Shown piece after piece: positions 49,975-59,262 of a DNA stretch of 64,000 nt. The position numbers were made by a program, and so were the translations under genes. A model generated the notes under the pieces. The model was not told the origin of the DNA, made no database searches, and saw nothing but the letters and a program-made list of their open reading frames with translations. This stretch comes from Sinorhizobium saheli. GTDB lineage: Bacteria > Pseudomonadota > Alphaproteobacteria > Rhizobiales > Rhizobiaceae. The DNA is taken from positions 315,130 to 379,129 of the forward strand of contig NZ_LNQB01000083.1 of assembly GCF_001651875.1 (NCBI RefSeq). Reading direction: 5' to 3'. Position 1 is the first letter of the stretch, and each line of letters opens with the position of its first letter.

Positions 49975-50081
49975 GGCAGTCACTATATTTGTTGACTCCG
50001 TATCGCTGACTGAAATTCAAATTACACTAATAAATCTTTTGAGCCGAGCACCGGCCTTCGGTCGGAATGTCGCCTTGACAC
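49975..50081. repeat. Direct repeat blocks A and B, copy 2
   Basis: Block A (49975-50031) matches 11015-11074 with a few substitutions and two small gaps. Block B (50048-50081) matches 11361-11394 at 33 of 34 bases. Both are in the same orientation as copy 1. About 270 bases present between the blocks in copy 1 are missing here. The LuxR gene that copy 1 precedes is absent at this site. Confidence 0.8.
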
Positions 50082-50152
50082 TCGCCTCCAGATCACACGG
50101 GCATTGCCATCCCGACGCCTTGGGGAAGGCGCAGCGTGTGCCGCGCAACGGC

Positions 50153-50180
50153 GCCGTGCGTCGTATCAGACGCGACGCTA
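50153..50180. repeat. Degenerate dispersed palindrome (copy 1)
   Basis: GCGTC (50158-50162), loop GTATCA, GACGC (50169-50173), embedded in a longer imperfect palindrome. Related in plan to the elements at 58476 and 59132. It lies in the 379-bp gap 49949-50327, which otherwise holds repeat copy 2 and no gene. Confidence 0.45.
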
Positions 50181-50327
50181 CACAACGGCGCCCATGGCTG
50201 CCTCGGCGGTTCAGTACCGCGATGCTCGCCTCCCATCTTCATTCCTGTGCTTGTCACAGGAATCCAGTCAGCTCAGTCCTTGGACTGAAAAGACCGATTT
50301 AGGAAGACATGCAGCAGGCACCGTGGC

Positions 50328-50960
50328 TCAACGGGTAGAAGACATATATTGCACGTGAAGGGCTGCGAGCGTTGCGCGGTTGCTGATATCGAGCTTCCGG
50401 AAAATATTGTGCAAGTGGATGCCGACCGTACCTTCGGATGTTCCGAGTTTCGATGCGATCGTTCTGTTGGACAGACCGCCGCAAATGAGCGCAGCGATCT
50501 CGCGTTCGCGCGGCGTAAGAAGGCTGAATTTCTCCAGCGTGGCATCGTGATTGACTTGAGATGCGCTTGCCACGAGGTCGGCCGGAATCCACTTCCCGCC
50601 GATCGCCACCTCGCGCATGCAGTCCAGCAGCGCTTCGGGTGCATATTCCTTGAGGAGAAGACCGGAGAGACCCAGCTTCAGCGCTTCGGCGATCTGCGGC
50701 CCACTGATCGTTGCGGTCAAGAATATCGCCTTCGTCAGACGCCGGCCGATGCGGATCGCCCTCAGGATGTCCAGGCCTCCCACGCCGGGCATGGCCACAT
50801 CAAGAACGGCGATATCGGGCTGAAGACGGGACATGAGCGCAATGGCCTCGGTGCCGCTCGCCGTTGCGGCGACAACGTTGAAGTCCGGTGCGCCGGCAAT
50901 GATGTCCTGCAGTCCCCGCAAGAGCAACGGATGATCGTCGACGAGAAGCACCGAATGCAT
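50328..50960 (-). CDS. NarL-family response regulator
   Basis: 210 residues from ATG 50960 with AGAGGTG upstream. Receiver: VLLVDDHPLLLRGL with the acidic pair, phospho-aspartate in VLDVAMPG, LLLKEY near the switch lysine. LuxR-type HTH at the C-terminus: LTPREREIAALICGG, NRTIASKLGTSEGTVGIHLHNIF. Partner of the adjacent kinase, whose stop is five bases upstream. Targets unknown; the small Tat-leader gene behind the kinase is one candidate. Confidence 0.94.
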   Translation of the reverse strand: MHSVLLVDDHPLLLRGLQDIIAGAPDFNVVAATASGTEAIALMSRLQPDIAVLDVAMPGVGGLDILRAIRIGRRLTKAIFLTATISGPQIAEALKLGLSGLLLKEYAPEALLDCMREVAIGGKWIPADLVASASQVNHDATLEKFSLLTPREREIAALICGGLSNRTIASKLGTSEGTVGIHLHNIFRKLDISNRATLAALHVQYMSSTR

Positions 50961-50965
50961 CACCT

Positions 50966-52618
50966 CTACTCCGCGTTCAAAGGCAGCGTGACCTGAAGTT
51001 GTAAGCCCGGCGAATGCCTGCAAATCGCCAATTTGCCGCCAAGTCGCTCGATCCTTTGCGATAACGAGAAAGGTCGCCTGGCCGCAGATCCATCGGGCAT
51101 TCCCCTGCCATTGTCGTCGATCGAGAGCTTCAGCAGCCGGTCGCTGCGCTCCAGCGCCATTCGCACCCGTGTGGCCCGCCCATGGCGCACTGCATTGGCG
51201 ACCGCCTCGGAAATCAACTGCATCAGTTCATGAAGCATCCATCGGGGAAGTGCGAGGTTCGCAGAGGACATCTCGATTTCGCAATTCCATTGTGCTTTCA
51301 GCAGATCGAGAAATTCCGGCAGGGCCTCATCGAGCCGGGCGACATTGCCGTCTTCCGCCACCCGGTTTTCATCGACGAATTTGCGGACGCACTGTTGTTG
51401 CTCCAGAATGATTGCGCCCACCTCTTCCAGTTCTTCCTTGGCGAGCGCCGGAACCCGTTCGCCGACGAGCTTCAACTTGAAGCGCGCGGCGGTGAGGTTC
51501 TGCAGCACGCCATCGTGCAGATCCCGGGCAAGGCGCATGCGCCCTTCGGCTCGGGCCGCCTGGATGAGAGCGACCCGCTCGAGTTCCGTCCCCACGCGCG
51601 TGGCGATGATTTGCGTCAAGTCCTTCGTGTCTTCGGCCGGGTTGGCGGCACTGATCACAAAAACGCACCCACGGTATCGCACACTGGAAAATTCGGCCGA
51701 GAAGACCTTGCAATCTGCCGGAATATGTCCCGAGAGCTGCGGCAGGTCGGCCAGGAGCCCGCTGAGGGCTTCCCCGCGATCGGGCAGCCGTCCACCTGCG
51801 TGGTCGGGATCGTGCCGGCGCCAGAATTCATTGTCCCTGATGTCTACCAACCGGAGCGCGGCATTCGTCCAATAGGCGACGCATCCGGCTTCAAACTCCT
51901 GCTCTCGCCAGATGACGAGCAACTGGGCACCTCCAAGAACGCCCGAAGCATGGGCCAAGAGCGCGCTTAGCCAGGACAACCGGTCCTCGGCTATGACGCC
52001 TGGCGGCCATTGAGCGAGCTGCGCCAAACGTTGCCGGCTTCGTTCTCTGTAGGCTCCAAAATAGCCGAGCGTCGCCGCGGCGAGCACGAAGTAGATGGAC
52101 CGCATTATGAAGATGTTGAGCTCGGAATCCCCGTCGAAAAGATCGGGGAGGCCGACGACGAGCTGGACGGCAAGGGCGATAAGCGCTCCAAACGCTGCCC
52201 CCTTCAGCCCCCAGCGCATCGTCATCGCCAGGATCACGAATGGGAGTATCGTGAAGAAGGGGCTGGCAAGTTCGTTTGTCAGGAACGTGAGCCAGCCGAC
52301 GATCGCCGCATCGAGACTGTGAATGACGAGGTGCAGAGGACTGACGAAAGAAACACGTAAGGGAAAAATGACAAGAGCGATGGCAAGGAGAAGGTAGAAG
52401 CCGAGCACAATACGGGACTCGTAAAGGAGCGAATTCGGCCGCGTGGGATCGAGATAAATGGCGAGAATTGCGAAAACCGCCGTGATCACTCGACCCAGGC
52501 AGATCAGCCGCTCGGGATCCGTACGCAGGAGCCACTCGCGCGCCGAGCCGGCAACGCCCTTACCGGGCCAGTGCGCGTCCGTCAGCGCGCCATTCCTATG
52601 CCACCTAATGCTCGCCAT
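50966..52618 (-). CDS. NarX/DegS-type sensor histidine kinase
   Basis: 550 residues from ATG 52618 with GGAG 7 bases upstream. About six hydrophobic segments occupy residues 40-190. A GAF-like cytoplasmic region follows, then the HisKA_3 dimer/phospho motif RDLHDGVLQNL and an HATPase domain with EAVANAVRHG and DDNGRGMPDG. There is no large periplasmic loop, so it probably senses a membrane or cytoplasmic signal. Operon with the NarL-type regulator. Confidence 0.92.
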   Translation of the reverse strand: MASIRWHRNGALTDAHWPGKGVAGSAREWLLRTDPERLICLGRVITAVFAILAIYLDPTRPNSLLYESRIVLGFYLLLAIALVIFPLRVSFVSPLHLVIHSLDAAIVGWLTFLTNELASPFFTILPFVILAMTMRWGLKGAAFGALIALAVQLVVGLPDLFDGDSELNIFIMRSIYFVLAAATLGYFGAYRERSRQRLAQLAQWPPGVIAEDRLSWLSALLAHASGVLGGAQLLVIWREQEFEAGCVAYWTNAALRLVDIRDNEFWRRHDPDHAGGRLPDRGEALSGLLADLPQLSGHIPADCKVFSAEFSSVRYRGCVFVISAANPAEDTKDLTQIIATRVGTELERVALIQAARAEGRMRLARDLHDGVLQNLTAARFKLKLVGERVPALAKEELEEVGAIILEQQQCVRKFVDENRVAEDGNVARLDEALPEFLDLLKAQWNCEIEMSSANLALPRWMLHELMQLISEAVANAVRHGRATRVRMALERSDRLLKLSIDDNGRGMPDGSAARRPFSLSQRIERLGGKLAICRHSPGLQLQVTLPLNAE

Positions 52619-52889
52619 GCGCAACTCCGGCACTCGCGAGAGTGGGAAAAATTTATATTAGTATCCTGAAATCTTTCCGCATGATTGGGCGCAGAGTCAA
52701 CCGCCGGCGCAGATCGATTGCCCGATACATTGGTGCCGCCCGCCCCCCAAACCCCGACGTCGCTCCATCGTGCAGCAGATGCTTCGGTTATTCAGATCGT
52801 TGCCGCCCTATACAGTACGATATATTTCAGCTGCCGTCCTTCAGTGGCAATATTGTGCCTATCACAGATAGAGCGGGAGGGGGACGTTC

Positions 52890-53195
52890 ATGTCCGAGAT
52901 GCCACAAAAGGGACCATCCAAGAGCGAAGAAGACCGTCGAGAATTCCTGAAGAATTGCGGTCGTTTCGCCGTTGTGACACCTCCCGCCGTGACGATGCTG
53001 CTTTCTACCAGCCTTACCTCGAAGGCGATCGCCAAGTCTGGGGGCGGCGGCGGCGGAAAAATCAAAGGCAACAATGGTTGGGGCAATGGCGCAGATCCAA
53101 GCAACCCCGGCAGCTCCCACGGTAAGGGCGTGGCAAAGGGTGGCCGCGGCGATGGACTGTCGCAAGGCAGCTCCAAGAGCGGTGGCGGCCGCTGA
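52890..53195 (+). CDS. Small glycine-rich protein with Tat-like leader, 101 aa
   Basis: Start ATG 52890 preceded by a GGAGG-type site. The leader has DRREFLKNCG followed by a hydrophobic stretch, the R-R-x-F-L-K pattern of twin-arginine signals. The mature part is mostly glycine, asparagine, serine and lysine: NNGWGNGADPSNPGSSHGKG repeats the N-G-x-G-N-G type seen in alphaproteobacterial surface proteins. No known family can be named. It is divergent from the NarX-type kinase gene and is followed by a strong terminator, so it is a single-gene transcript. Confidence 0.75.
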   Translation: MSEMPQKGPSKSEEDRREFLKNCGRFAVVTPPAVTMLLSTSLTSKAIAKSGGGGGGKIKGNNGWGNGADPSNPGSSHGKGVAKGGRGDGLSQGSSKSGGGR

Positions 53196-53232
53196 GCCGA
53201 TCGTTTAGCTTCTGACCCGTCGCTTGTCTCTT

Positions 53233-53264
53233 GCGCCGCGCGTCGTTCAGACGCGCGGCGCTTT
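53233..53264 (+). terminator. Strong hairpin terminator after the Tat-leader gene
   Basis: GCGCCGCGCGTC (53233-53244) and GACGCGCGGCGC (53250-53261) form a perfect 12-bp stem with a 5-base loop, followed by TTT. It lies 38 bases after the stop codon. Confidence 0.7.
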
Positions 53265-53635
53265 CGCGTTGCGTAATCCCCGCCCTGCCCTCACCAGCAC
53301 ACTCGCGGTAAGGGGTGCACCGCGGAACTTTGCCCCGGAAGAACTGTTTAGCTACGCTTGCACCTTCACGAAAGACCCGCAGACCTCTCGAGACGCCGCC
53401 GAGGCGCTCATGGGGTGGGCCCGGTGGCGATTCGAGGAGGTGAGGAATGCGCGCAGGACGGGGCGACCCTTGCGGTAACCCGCCAGGTACGCGTTGACGC
53501 GATGGCAGACGCCGCGAACGGCCGCCCACGATTTCCGCGGCAGCCCGATCGCACTGCATCCATCGTTTCAGCGGTGCCCTACACTGACCGGCGCGCATTC
53601 ATTGTCTGAACTTCGCTTGATCATGGGAGGTCTTC
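53265..53635. promoter_or_regulatory. 371-bp leader of the glycosyltransferase operon
   Basis: No gene convincingly seen. GGAAC (53324-53328), 18 bases, TTT (53347-53349) resembles the RpoE2/EcfG general-stress promoter of Sinorhizobium (GGAAC, 18-19 bases, TT). It would place the transcript start about 280 bases before the glycosyltransferase gene. Confidence 0.3.
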
Positions 53636-54736
53636 ATGAAGATCGCGCAGATTGCACCGCTCTTCGAACGTGTCCCACCGAAGCTCTACGGCGGAACCGA
53701 GCGGGTCGTCTATAACTTGACGGAAGAGCTCGTCCGGCAAGGCCACGAGGTCACGCTCTTTGCGAGCGGAGATTCAATGACGTCGGCAAAGCTCGTTGCG
53801 TGCTCGAACATGGCGCTGAGACTGGACCCGAGTGTCCAGGATCCAATCCCCTATCATGTCATGATGCTCGAAGAAGTGCGCAGGCAGGCGGCAGACTTCG
53901 ATTTCCTGCACTTCCATATCGATCTCCTGCATTTCCCGCTCATCCGGGACTTCGCCAACAGGACGGTGACGACGCTGCACGGCCGGCTCGATCTTCCCGA
54001 CCTCAGGCCATTCTATGCCTCCTTCCCGGATATTCCCCTGGTTTCGATTTCGCACGACCAGCGAAAGCCGATGCCGCCCGTCAACTGGATCGCGACGGTG
54101 CATCACGGATTGGCGCTGGACGTGCTACCCTTCACGGACCATCCGAAGGGTGGCTATCTCGCCTTCCTCGGGCGCATCTCGCCGGAAAAGCGGCCGGATC
54201 GCGCAATCGAGATCGCTACGCGGCTCAGCGTGCCGCTGAAGATGGCCGCCAAGGTCGACAAGGTAGACGAACCGTACTGGCGCAGTAAAATCGAACCGCT
54301 TGTGCGACGAAATCCGAATGTCGAGTTCATCGGAGAGATCGACGAGCGGCAGAAGGCCGAATTTCTCGGAAATGCGCTCGCCCTGCTCTTTCCGATCGAC
54401 TGGCCGGAACCCTTCGGACTGGCGATGATCGAGGCCATGGCCTGTGGCACTCCGGTGGTCGCCTTCCGCTGCGGCTCGGTCCCCGAGGTCATCGACCACG
54501 GTGTCTCGGGCTTTGTCGTCGACAGCATGGAGGAGGCGTTGAAGGCGGTCGAGGATATCGGCCGCATCGACCGCCGCTCCGTCCGGGCCACCTTCGAGAG
54601 ACGCTTCACCGCACGACGCATGGCGAACGACTATCTCGATATCTATCACGGCCTGGAAGGCGGACGCCAAAGGGTCATGGCGATCCATCCGACCAGCGAA
54701 AGCGGCGCCCGCACCGCCTTCACCAGGGTCGCCTGA
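53636..54736 (+). CDS. GT4-family glycosyltransferase
   Basis: 366 residues, ATG 53636 with GGGAGGT upstream. GT-B fold: N-terminal YGGTERVVYNLTEELVRQGHEV, then the nucleotide-sugar domain with FLGRISPEKRPDRAIEIA, and the E-x7-E motif in EPFGLAMIEAMACGTPVVAF. It transfers a sugar from a nucleotide donor to an unknown acceptor. It is 25 bases upstream of a glucosidase-like gene, a pair often seen in stress-related glucan or trehalose-type metabolism. Confidence 0.92.
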   Translation: MKIAQIAPLFERVPPKLYGGTERVVYNLTEELVRQGHEVTLFASGDSMTSAKLVACSNMALRLDPSVQDPIPYHVMMLEEVRRQAADFDFLHFHIDLLHFPLIRDFANRTVTTLHGRLDLPDLRPFYASFPDIPLVSISHDQRKPMPPVNWIATVHHGLALDVLPFTDHPKGGYLAFLGRISPEKRPDRAIEIATRLSVPLKMAAKVDKVDEPYWRSKIEPLVRRNPNVEFIGEIDERQKAEFLGNALALLFPIDWPEPFGLAMIEAMACGTPVVAFRCGSVPEVIDHGVSGFVVDSMEEALKAVEDIGRIDRRSVRATFERRFTARRMANDYLDIYHGLEGGRQRVMAIHPTSESGARTAFTRVA

Positions 54737-54761
54737 ACCGGACACAACGGAGGCCGAACCT

Positions 54762-56969
54762 ATGGGAGCCGACATTTACGGCGGACCGGCCGAGGCCGGT
54801 CCCGACGAAACGAATACGGGCATCCTGGCGCCCGCTGCCGTCTCGCGTTACGAGCGGAGCTCGCGATCCCTTAAGCACGGCGACACCTTCGCCGTGTTCG
54901 ACCATCTCTGTGATGCGCTCGCCTCTTCGGGCAATCCCGAGGGGATTTTCCACCGCGACACGCGCCATCTGTCACAGTTCGTCCTGACACTCAACGGCGC
55001 GCGCCCGCTGTTATTGAGTTCGACGCTCAGGGACGACAATGCCACGCTCGAGTGCGATCTGACCAATCCGACGCTGGTGCTTGATGATGCCGGCGGCGAA
55101 GTGCTGAAGCACGACCTCATTCACGTGCGGCGTACACGCTTCCTTTGGAATGAGGCCTGCTACGAGCGCCTCGTGCTGCGCAACTACGATGAGGTGCCGC
55201 GGACGCTGAAGGTCGAGGTACAGTTCGCAGCCGATTTCGCCGACCTCTTCGAAGTGCGCGGGACCGCACGGCCTCGCCGCGGGAGACATCATGGCGCGCG
55301 CGTGGCCAAGGACCGGGTCCTGCTCGCCTATGACGGTCTCGATGGCCGGACGCGCAGCACGGCGCTGCGCTTCGAACCGGTACCGCAGACACTCTCCGGC
55401 GCGAAGGCGAGCTTCGTCGTCGCACTCGCGCCCCATCAGGCGCAATCGATCTTCATCGAAATCGTCTGCCATGACCGGCGGGAGAACCGCAATCCTGCCT
55501 CTTTCAACTTCTTCCTGGCGCTGCGCGACGCCAGGAGGGCGCTGCGCTACTCCTCGACGCGCGCCGCCAGGATCGTCACCTCCAACGCGGTGTTCAACGA
55601 GGCGGTGAGACGCAGCGTCGCCGACCTCTACGTGCTGCTCACGGAAACGCCTGAAGGCCCCTATCCTTACGCGGGCATTCCCTGGTTCAGCACCGCCTTT
55701 GGCCGCGACGCGCTCATCACCGCGCTCGAGACCTTGTGGCTGGACCCGGAAATCGCCAAAGGCGTGCTTGGGCATCTCGCGGCCAACCAGGCCACGGACT
55801 TCGACCCATCCGCCGACGCGGAACCCGGCAAGATCCTGCATGAGATGCGCTACGGCGAAATGGCCGAGCTCGGCGAGGTGCCCTTCCGGCGCTACTATGG
55901 CAGCATCGATTCGACGCCTCTCTTCGTCATGCTTGCCGGCGCCTATCTCGATCGGACCGGCGATCTGCAGACGGTGCGAAGCCTCTGGCCGAACTTGCTC
56001 GCCGCCCTCGACTGGATCGATCGTTTCGGCGACCGCGATGCGGACGGCTTCGTCGAATATGGAAGCCGGACCGCAAAGGGGCTGGTGAACCAGGGCTGGA
56101 AGGACAGCCACGATTCGATCTTTCATGCCGATGGAAGGCTGGCCGAGGGGCCGATCGCGCTTGCCGAGGTGCAAGCCTATGTCTTCGGCGCCTGGCAGGC
56201 GGCCGCCGGCCTATCGCGCAAGCTCGGCCATGCCGACGACGCGCTGAAGTTCGAGCAACGGGCAGCCGATCTGCGTGCCCGCTTCGACAAGGCCTTCTTC
56301 GACGACGACCTTGCCACATACGTCCTCGCGCTCGATGGCGACAAAAAGCCCTGCCGGGTTCACTCCTCCAATGCGGGACATGCGCTCTTCACCGGCATCG
56401 CCCTCCCCGAGCGCGCCGGAAAGGTCGTCTTGGCCCTGATGGCGCAATCCTCCTTCTGCGGGTGGGGCGTGCGCACGATTGCGGCCTCCGAAGCCCGCTA
56501 CAATCCGATGAGCTACCACAACGGCTCCGTCTGGCCGCACGACAATGCGCTGATCGCATCGGGCTTCGTGCGCTACGGATTCCGCGCCGAAGCGTCCAGC
56601 ATTTTCGAAGGCCTGTTCTCGGCGTCGACCTATATCGACCTCAGGCGCCTGCCGGAGCTCTTCTGCGGCTTCGCCCGCCAGCGCGCCCGCGGACCCACCT
56701 TCTACCCGGTTTCCTGCGTGCCGCAGGCCTGGGCGGCGGCGGCACCGCTCTATCTGCTTCAGTCGATGATCGGCCTCGGCTTCGATCCCGACAAGGGACA
56801 CGTGACCCTGAGCGAGCCGACGCTGCCGCCCTTCCTCGACGAGGTGGTGCTAAAGCACCTGCGTATCGGCTCGGGCGAGGTCGACATAGCGCTGAGGCGC
56901 TCGCGATCGCAGGTCGTCGTCGACGTCCTGGAGCGGAAGGGCCGCGTGAAGGTAACGACCACGCACTAA
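54762..56969 (+). CDS. Amylo-alpha-1,6-glucosidase / glycogen-debranching-type protein
   Basis: 735 residues, ATG 54762 with GGAGG upstream. An N-terminal beta domain (GDTFAVFDHLCDAL, FHRDTRHLSQFVL; DUF-type glycogen debranching N-terminus) precedes an (alpha/alpha)6 barrel of the GH63/GH15-like clan: GIPWFSTAFGRDALITALETLW, QGWKDSHDSIFHADG, YHNGSVWPHDNALIASG. The acidic residues in GRDALI and the WKDS/HDN motifs are in the expected places. It likely trims alpha-glucan. Second gene of the glycosyltransferase operon. Confidence 0.88.
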   Translation: MGADIYGGPAEAGPDETNTGILAPAAVSRYERSSRSLKHGDTFAVFDHLCDALASSGNPEGIFHRDTRHLSQFVLTLNGARPLLLSSTLRDDNATLECDLTNPTLVLDDAGGEVLKHDLIHVRRTRFLWNEACYERLVLRNYDEVPRTLKVEVQFAADFADLFEVRGTARPRRGRHHGARVAKDRVLLAYDGLDGRTRSTALRFEPVPQTLSGAKASFVVALAPHQAQSIFIEIVCHDRRENRNPASFNFFLALRDARRALRYSSTRAARIVTSNAVFNEAVRRSVADLYVLLTETPEGPYPYAGIPWFSTAFGRDALITALETLWLDPEIAKGVLGHLAANQATDFDPSADAEPGKILHEMRYGEMAELGEVPFRRYYGSIDSTPLFVMLAGAYLDRTGDLQTVRSLWPNLLAALDWIDRFGDRDADGFVEYGSRTAKGLVNQGWKDSHDSIFHADGRLAEGPIALAEVQAYVFGAWQAAAGLSRKLGHADDALKFEQRAADLRARFDKAFFDDDLATYVLALDGDKKPCRVHSSNAGHALFTGIALPERAGKVVLALMAQSSFCGWGVRTIAASEARYNPMSYHNGSVWPHDNALIASGFVRYGFRAEASSIFEGLFSASTYIDLRRLPELFCGFARQRARGPTFYPVSCVPQAWAAAAPLYLLQSMIGLGFDPDKGHVTLSEPTLPPFLDEVVLKHLRIGSGEVDIALRRSRSQVVVDVLERKGRVKVTTTH

Positions 56970-56997
56970 CTAATTTAAATGTAGAGACGAGCCGCAA

Positions 56998-57696
56998 TCA
57001 ACGATATCGGCGATGCAGGGACAGCCAGCCGTCTTCGCCGATGCGGGCCTCGACGTCCGAATAGTGTTCCAGGGTGACATCGGCCGCGCCGCGTCCCACC
57101 GCATGCGCCCCGGTGACGACGGCGACCTGTGCGCCTGCCGCGATGCCGGCGAGGACGCCGGCCGGGGCATCCTCGAAAACCAGGCAGTCCGCCGCCCGGA
57201 CGCCGAGCCTTTCGGCCGCAAGCAGATAGCCCTGCGGATCGGGCTTGCCGCGCGATACGTCTTCGCCGGTTATCATCAGCTGCGGCATCGGAATGCCCGC
57301 CGCGGCGAGGCGGCGTCTTGCCAGCGCCAGCGGCGCGGAGGTGACGATGGCCCAGCGCTCCGGCGGCAGCGTATTCAGGAAGGCAACGGCGCCGGGGATT
57401 TCCACGACCCCGTCGACATCGGCGATTTCCGCCTCGGCAAGTGCGCGCGCCTCCCGCTCCGGATCGACCGGCAGGCCCAGCCCGCGGATGATGTCGACCG
57501 CCCGAACACCATGCGCGGTTTTCAACAGATCCTCGCGGTCGATGCCGAAGCGCGCCGCCCAGGCGGTCCAAACCTTTTCGACCACGGCCATCGAATTGAG
57601 CAGGGTGCCGTCCATGTCGAACAGGAGGGCCGCGAAATTCTTCGCAAAGATTGCGGAGGTCGAACTGTCCAAACGGATCCCCCGTGACTGGTGCAT
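56998..57696 (-). CDS. HAD-superfamily sugar-phosphatase-like hydrolase
   Basis: 232 residues from ATG 57696; an ATG at 57741 is an alternative and neither has a clear ribosome binding site. HAD motifs: DMDGTLLNS (nucleophile aspartate), VTSAPL (motif II), KPDPQGYLLAAERLG (motif III lysine) and FEDAPAGVLAG (motif IV). The helical cap is of the beta-phosphoglucomutase/YfbT type. Probable phosphatase for a sugar phosphate. It converges on the glucan enzyme gene with 28 bases between. Confidence 0.88.
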   Translation of the reverse strand: MHQSRGIRLDSSTSAIFAKNFAALLFDMDGTLLNSMAVVEKVWTAWAARFGIDREDLLKTAHGVRAVDIIRGLGLPVDPEREARALAEAEIADVDGVVEIPGAVAFLNTLPPERWAIVTSAPLALARRRLAAAGIPMPQLMITGEDVSRGKPDPQGYLLAAERLGVRAADCLVFEDAPAGVLAGIAAGAQVAVVTGAHAVGRGAADVTLEHYSDVEARIGEDGWLSLHRRYR

Positions 57697-57753
57697 TGGC
57701 GGAAGGATGCGAGACACGCGCCCGCACCGCGCAGTCCTCATGAAAGCGCGCCG

Positions 57754-58413
57754 CTACTCGTACCCGTCGGTGACTAGAAAGTCGATCGGCCCACCCGGCA
57801 CATCATCGTCGAAAACGGCGCAGGAAAGCGCACCGTTGAAGACGGCGCCGGAATCCACATTCGTCCGGCTGCCGACCGTGCGCGGATTCCTGCTGCTCGG
57901 GGTGTGCCCGTGGCAGAGATGCTTGCCCCAATAGGTACCGGAATAATCCGGATCCGTCCGCATCCAGAGCAGGATGTCGTCGTCCTGCTCGTCCAATGGA
58001 ATAGTGTCGTCGACGCCGGCATGCACGAAGATGCGATAGCGCTCGACGATGATCGACGGCAGTTCGGCCATCCACACGAGGTGGCTCAGGGGTATCGCGC
58101 CCCCGTAGGAGGCCATGGTTGCGTCGCCGCCGTTCATGAGCCAGAGACCCATATCGGCGTAATCCTTGCGCGCCGACAGCAGCATCGCCTCGTGATTGCC
58201 CTTGAGCGTGATCCATTCCCAGCCGGCCTTGCGCGGCCCGGCCATGATCCGCTCGACGACGCCGCGGCTATCCGGGCCGCGATCGACCAGATCGCCGAGG
58301 AAGATGACCCTGCCGCCCGGCGCGGCCGCTTCGATGCTCGCCAGCAGGGCTTCGAGCTGCGCAAGACAGCCGTGAATGTCGCCGACCGCGAAAGTGAGGC
58401 GCCGTCCGTTCAT
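57754..58413 (-). CDS. PPP-family metallophosphoesterase
   Basis: 219 residues, ATG 58413 with GAGAAG upstream. The metal-binding motifs of serine/threonine phosphatase-like enzymes are in order: GDIHG, GDLVDRGPDS, GNHEAM, and late VHAG and GHT. Bacterial members remove phosphate from proteins or split Ap4A. Lies 57 bases before the HAD gene on the same strand; possible two-gene unit. Confidence 0.92.
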   Translation of the reverse strand: MNGRRLTFAVGDIHGCLAQLEALLASIEAAAPGGRVIFLGDLVDRGPDSRGVVERIMAGPRKAGWEWITLKGNHEAMLLSARKDYADMGLWLMNGGDATMASYGGAIPLSHLVWMAELPSIIVERYRIFVHAGVDDTIPLDEQDDDILLWMRTDPDYSGTYWGKHLCHGHTPSSRNPRTVGSRTNVDSGAVFNGALSCAVFDDDVPGGPIDFLVTDGYE

Positions 58414-58741
58414 GAATCGCTTCTCTCGTGCACGTCCAAGACGGCTCTCTCCTTTTTATCCAGCAATTCAAAATGCTACAGCGACCCTTGCGCGTCTGAT
58501 AGGACGCGCGGCGCTGCAGGGCAACCTCTGCGCGTTTGTCGCACGGCGCTGGAGGGCTCTTCCGGCTGTGTCCCATGCCCATGAAGCGTCGGCTTCACAA
58601 TGAGCTCTATCGCATTCTTATGGCGAGCGAAATCGCTTTCGGGACAAAGGCGGAATTTCCAGGAAAGGTTAGCTTGGGGCCGGCGCTGCCGACGAGCGCG
58701 ATTGCTGCGGGATTGGAAAGATGCGCGCCCTTCCTCCCGCT
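58414..58741. other. 328-bp gap with dispersed palindrome
   Basis: No gene recognised. It holds the palindromic element at 58476-58519 and a second partial palindrome just after it (about 58528-58552). The remainder shows no signature. Confidence 0.4.
58476..58519. repeat. Dispersed palindromic element (copy 2)
   Basis: Inner arms GCGCGTC (58490-58496) and GACGCGC (58503-58509) with a 6-base loop; outer arms CTACAGCG (58476-58483) and CGCTGCAG (58512-58519) with one mismatch. It matches in plan the element at 59132-59180 and resembles short palindromes common in Sinorhizobium intergenic DNA. Confidence 0.6.
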
Positions 58742-59224
<483 letters not shown>

Positions 59225-59262
59225 TCAGCCTAGCAGATTTGGCAGATTGCCGACAGCGTCCC

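Noticed and set aside
53224-53478. 84-residue open frame downstream of the Tat-leader gene
   Set aside because: Its start lies at the terminator hairpin and has no ribosome binding site; no family features.
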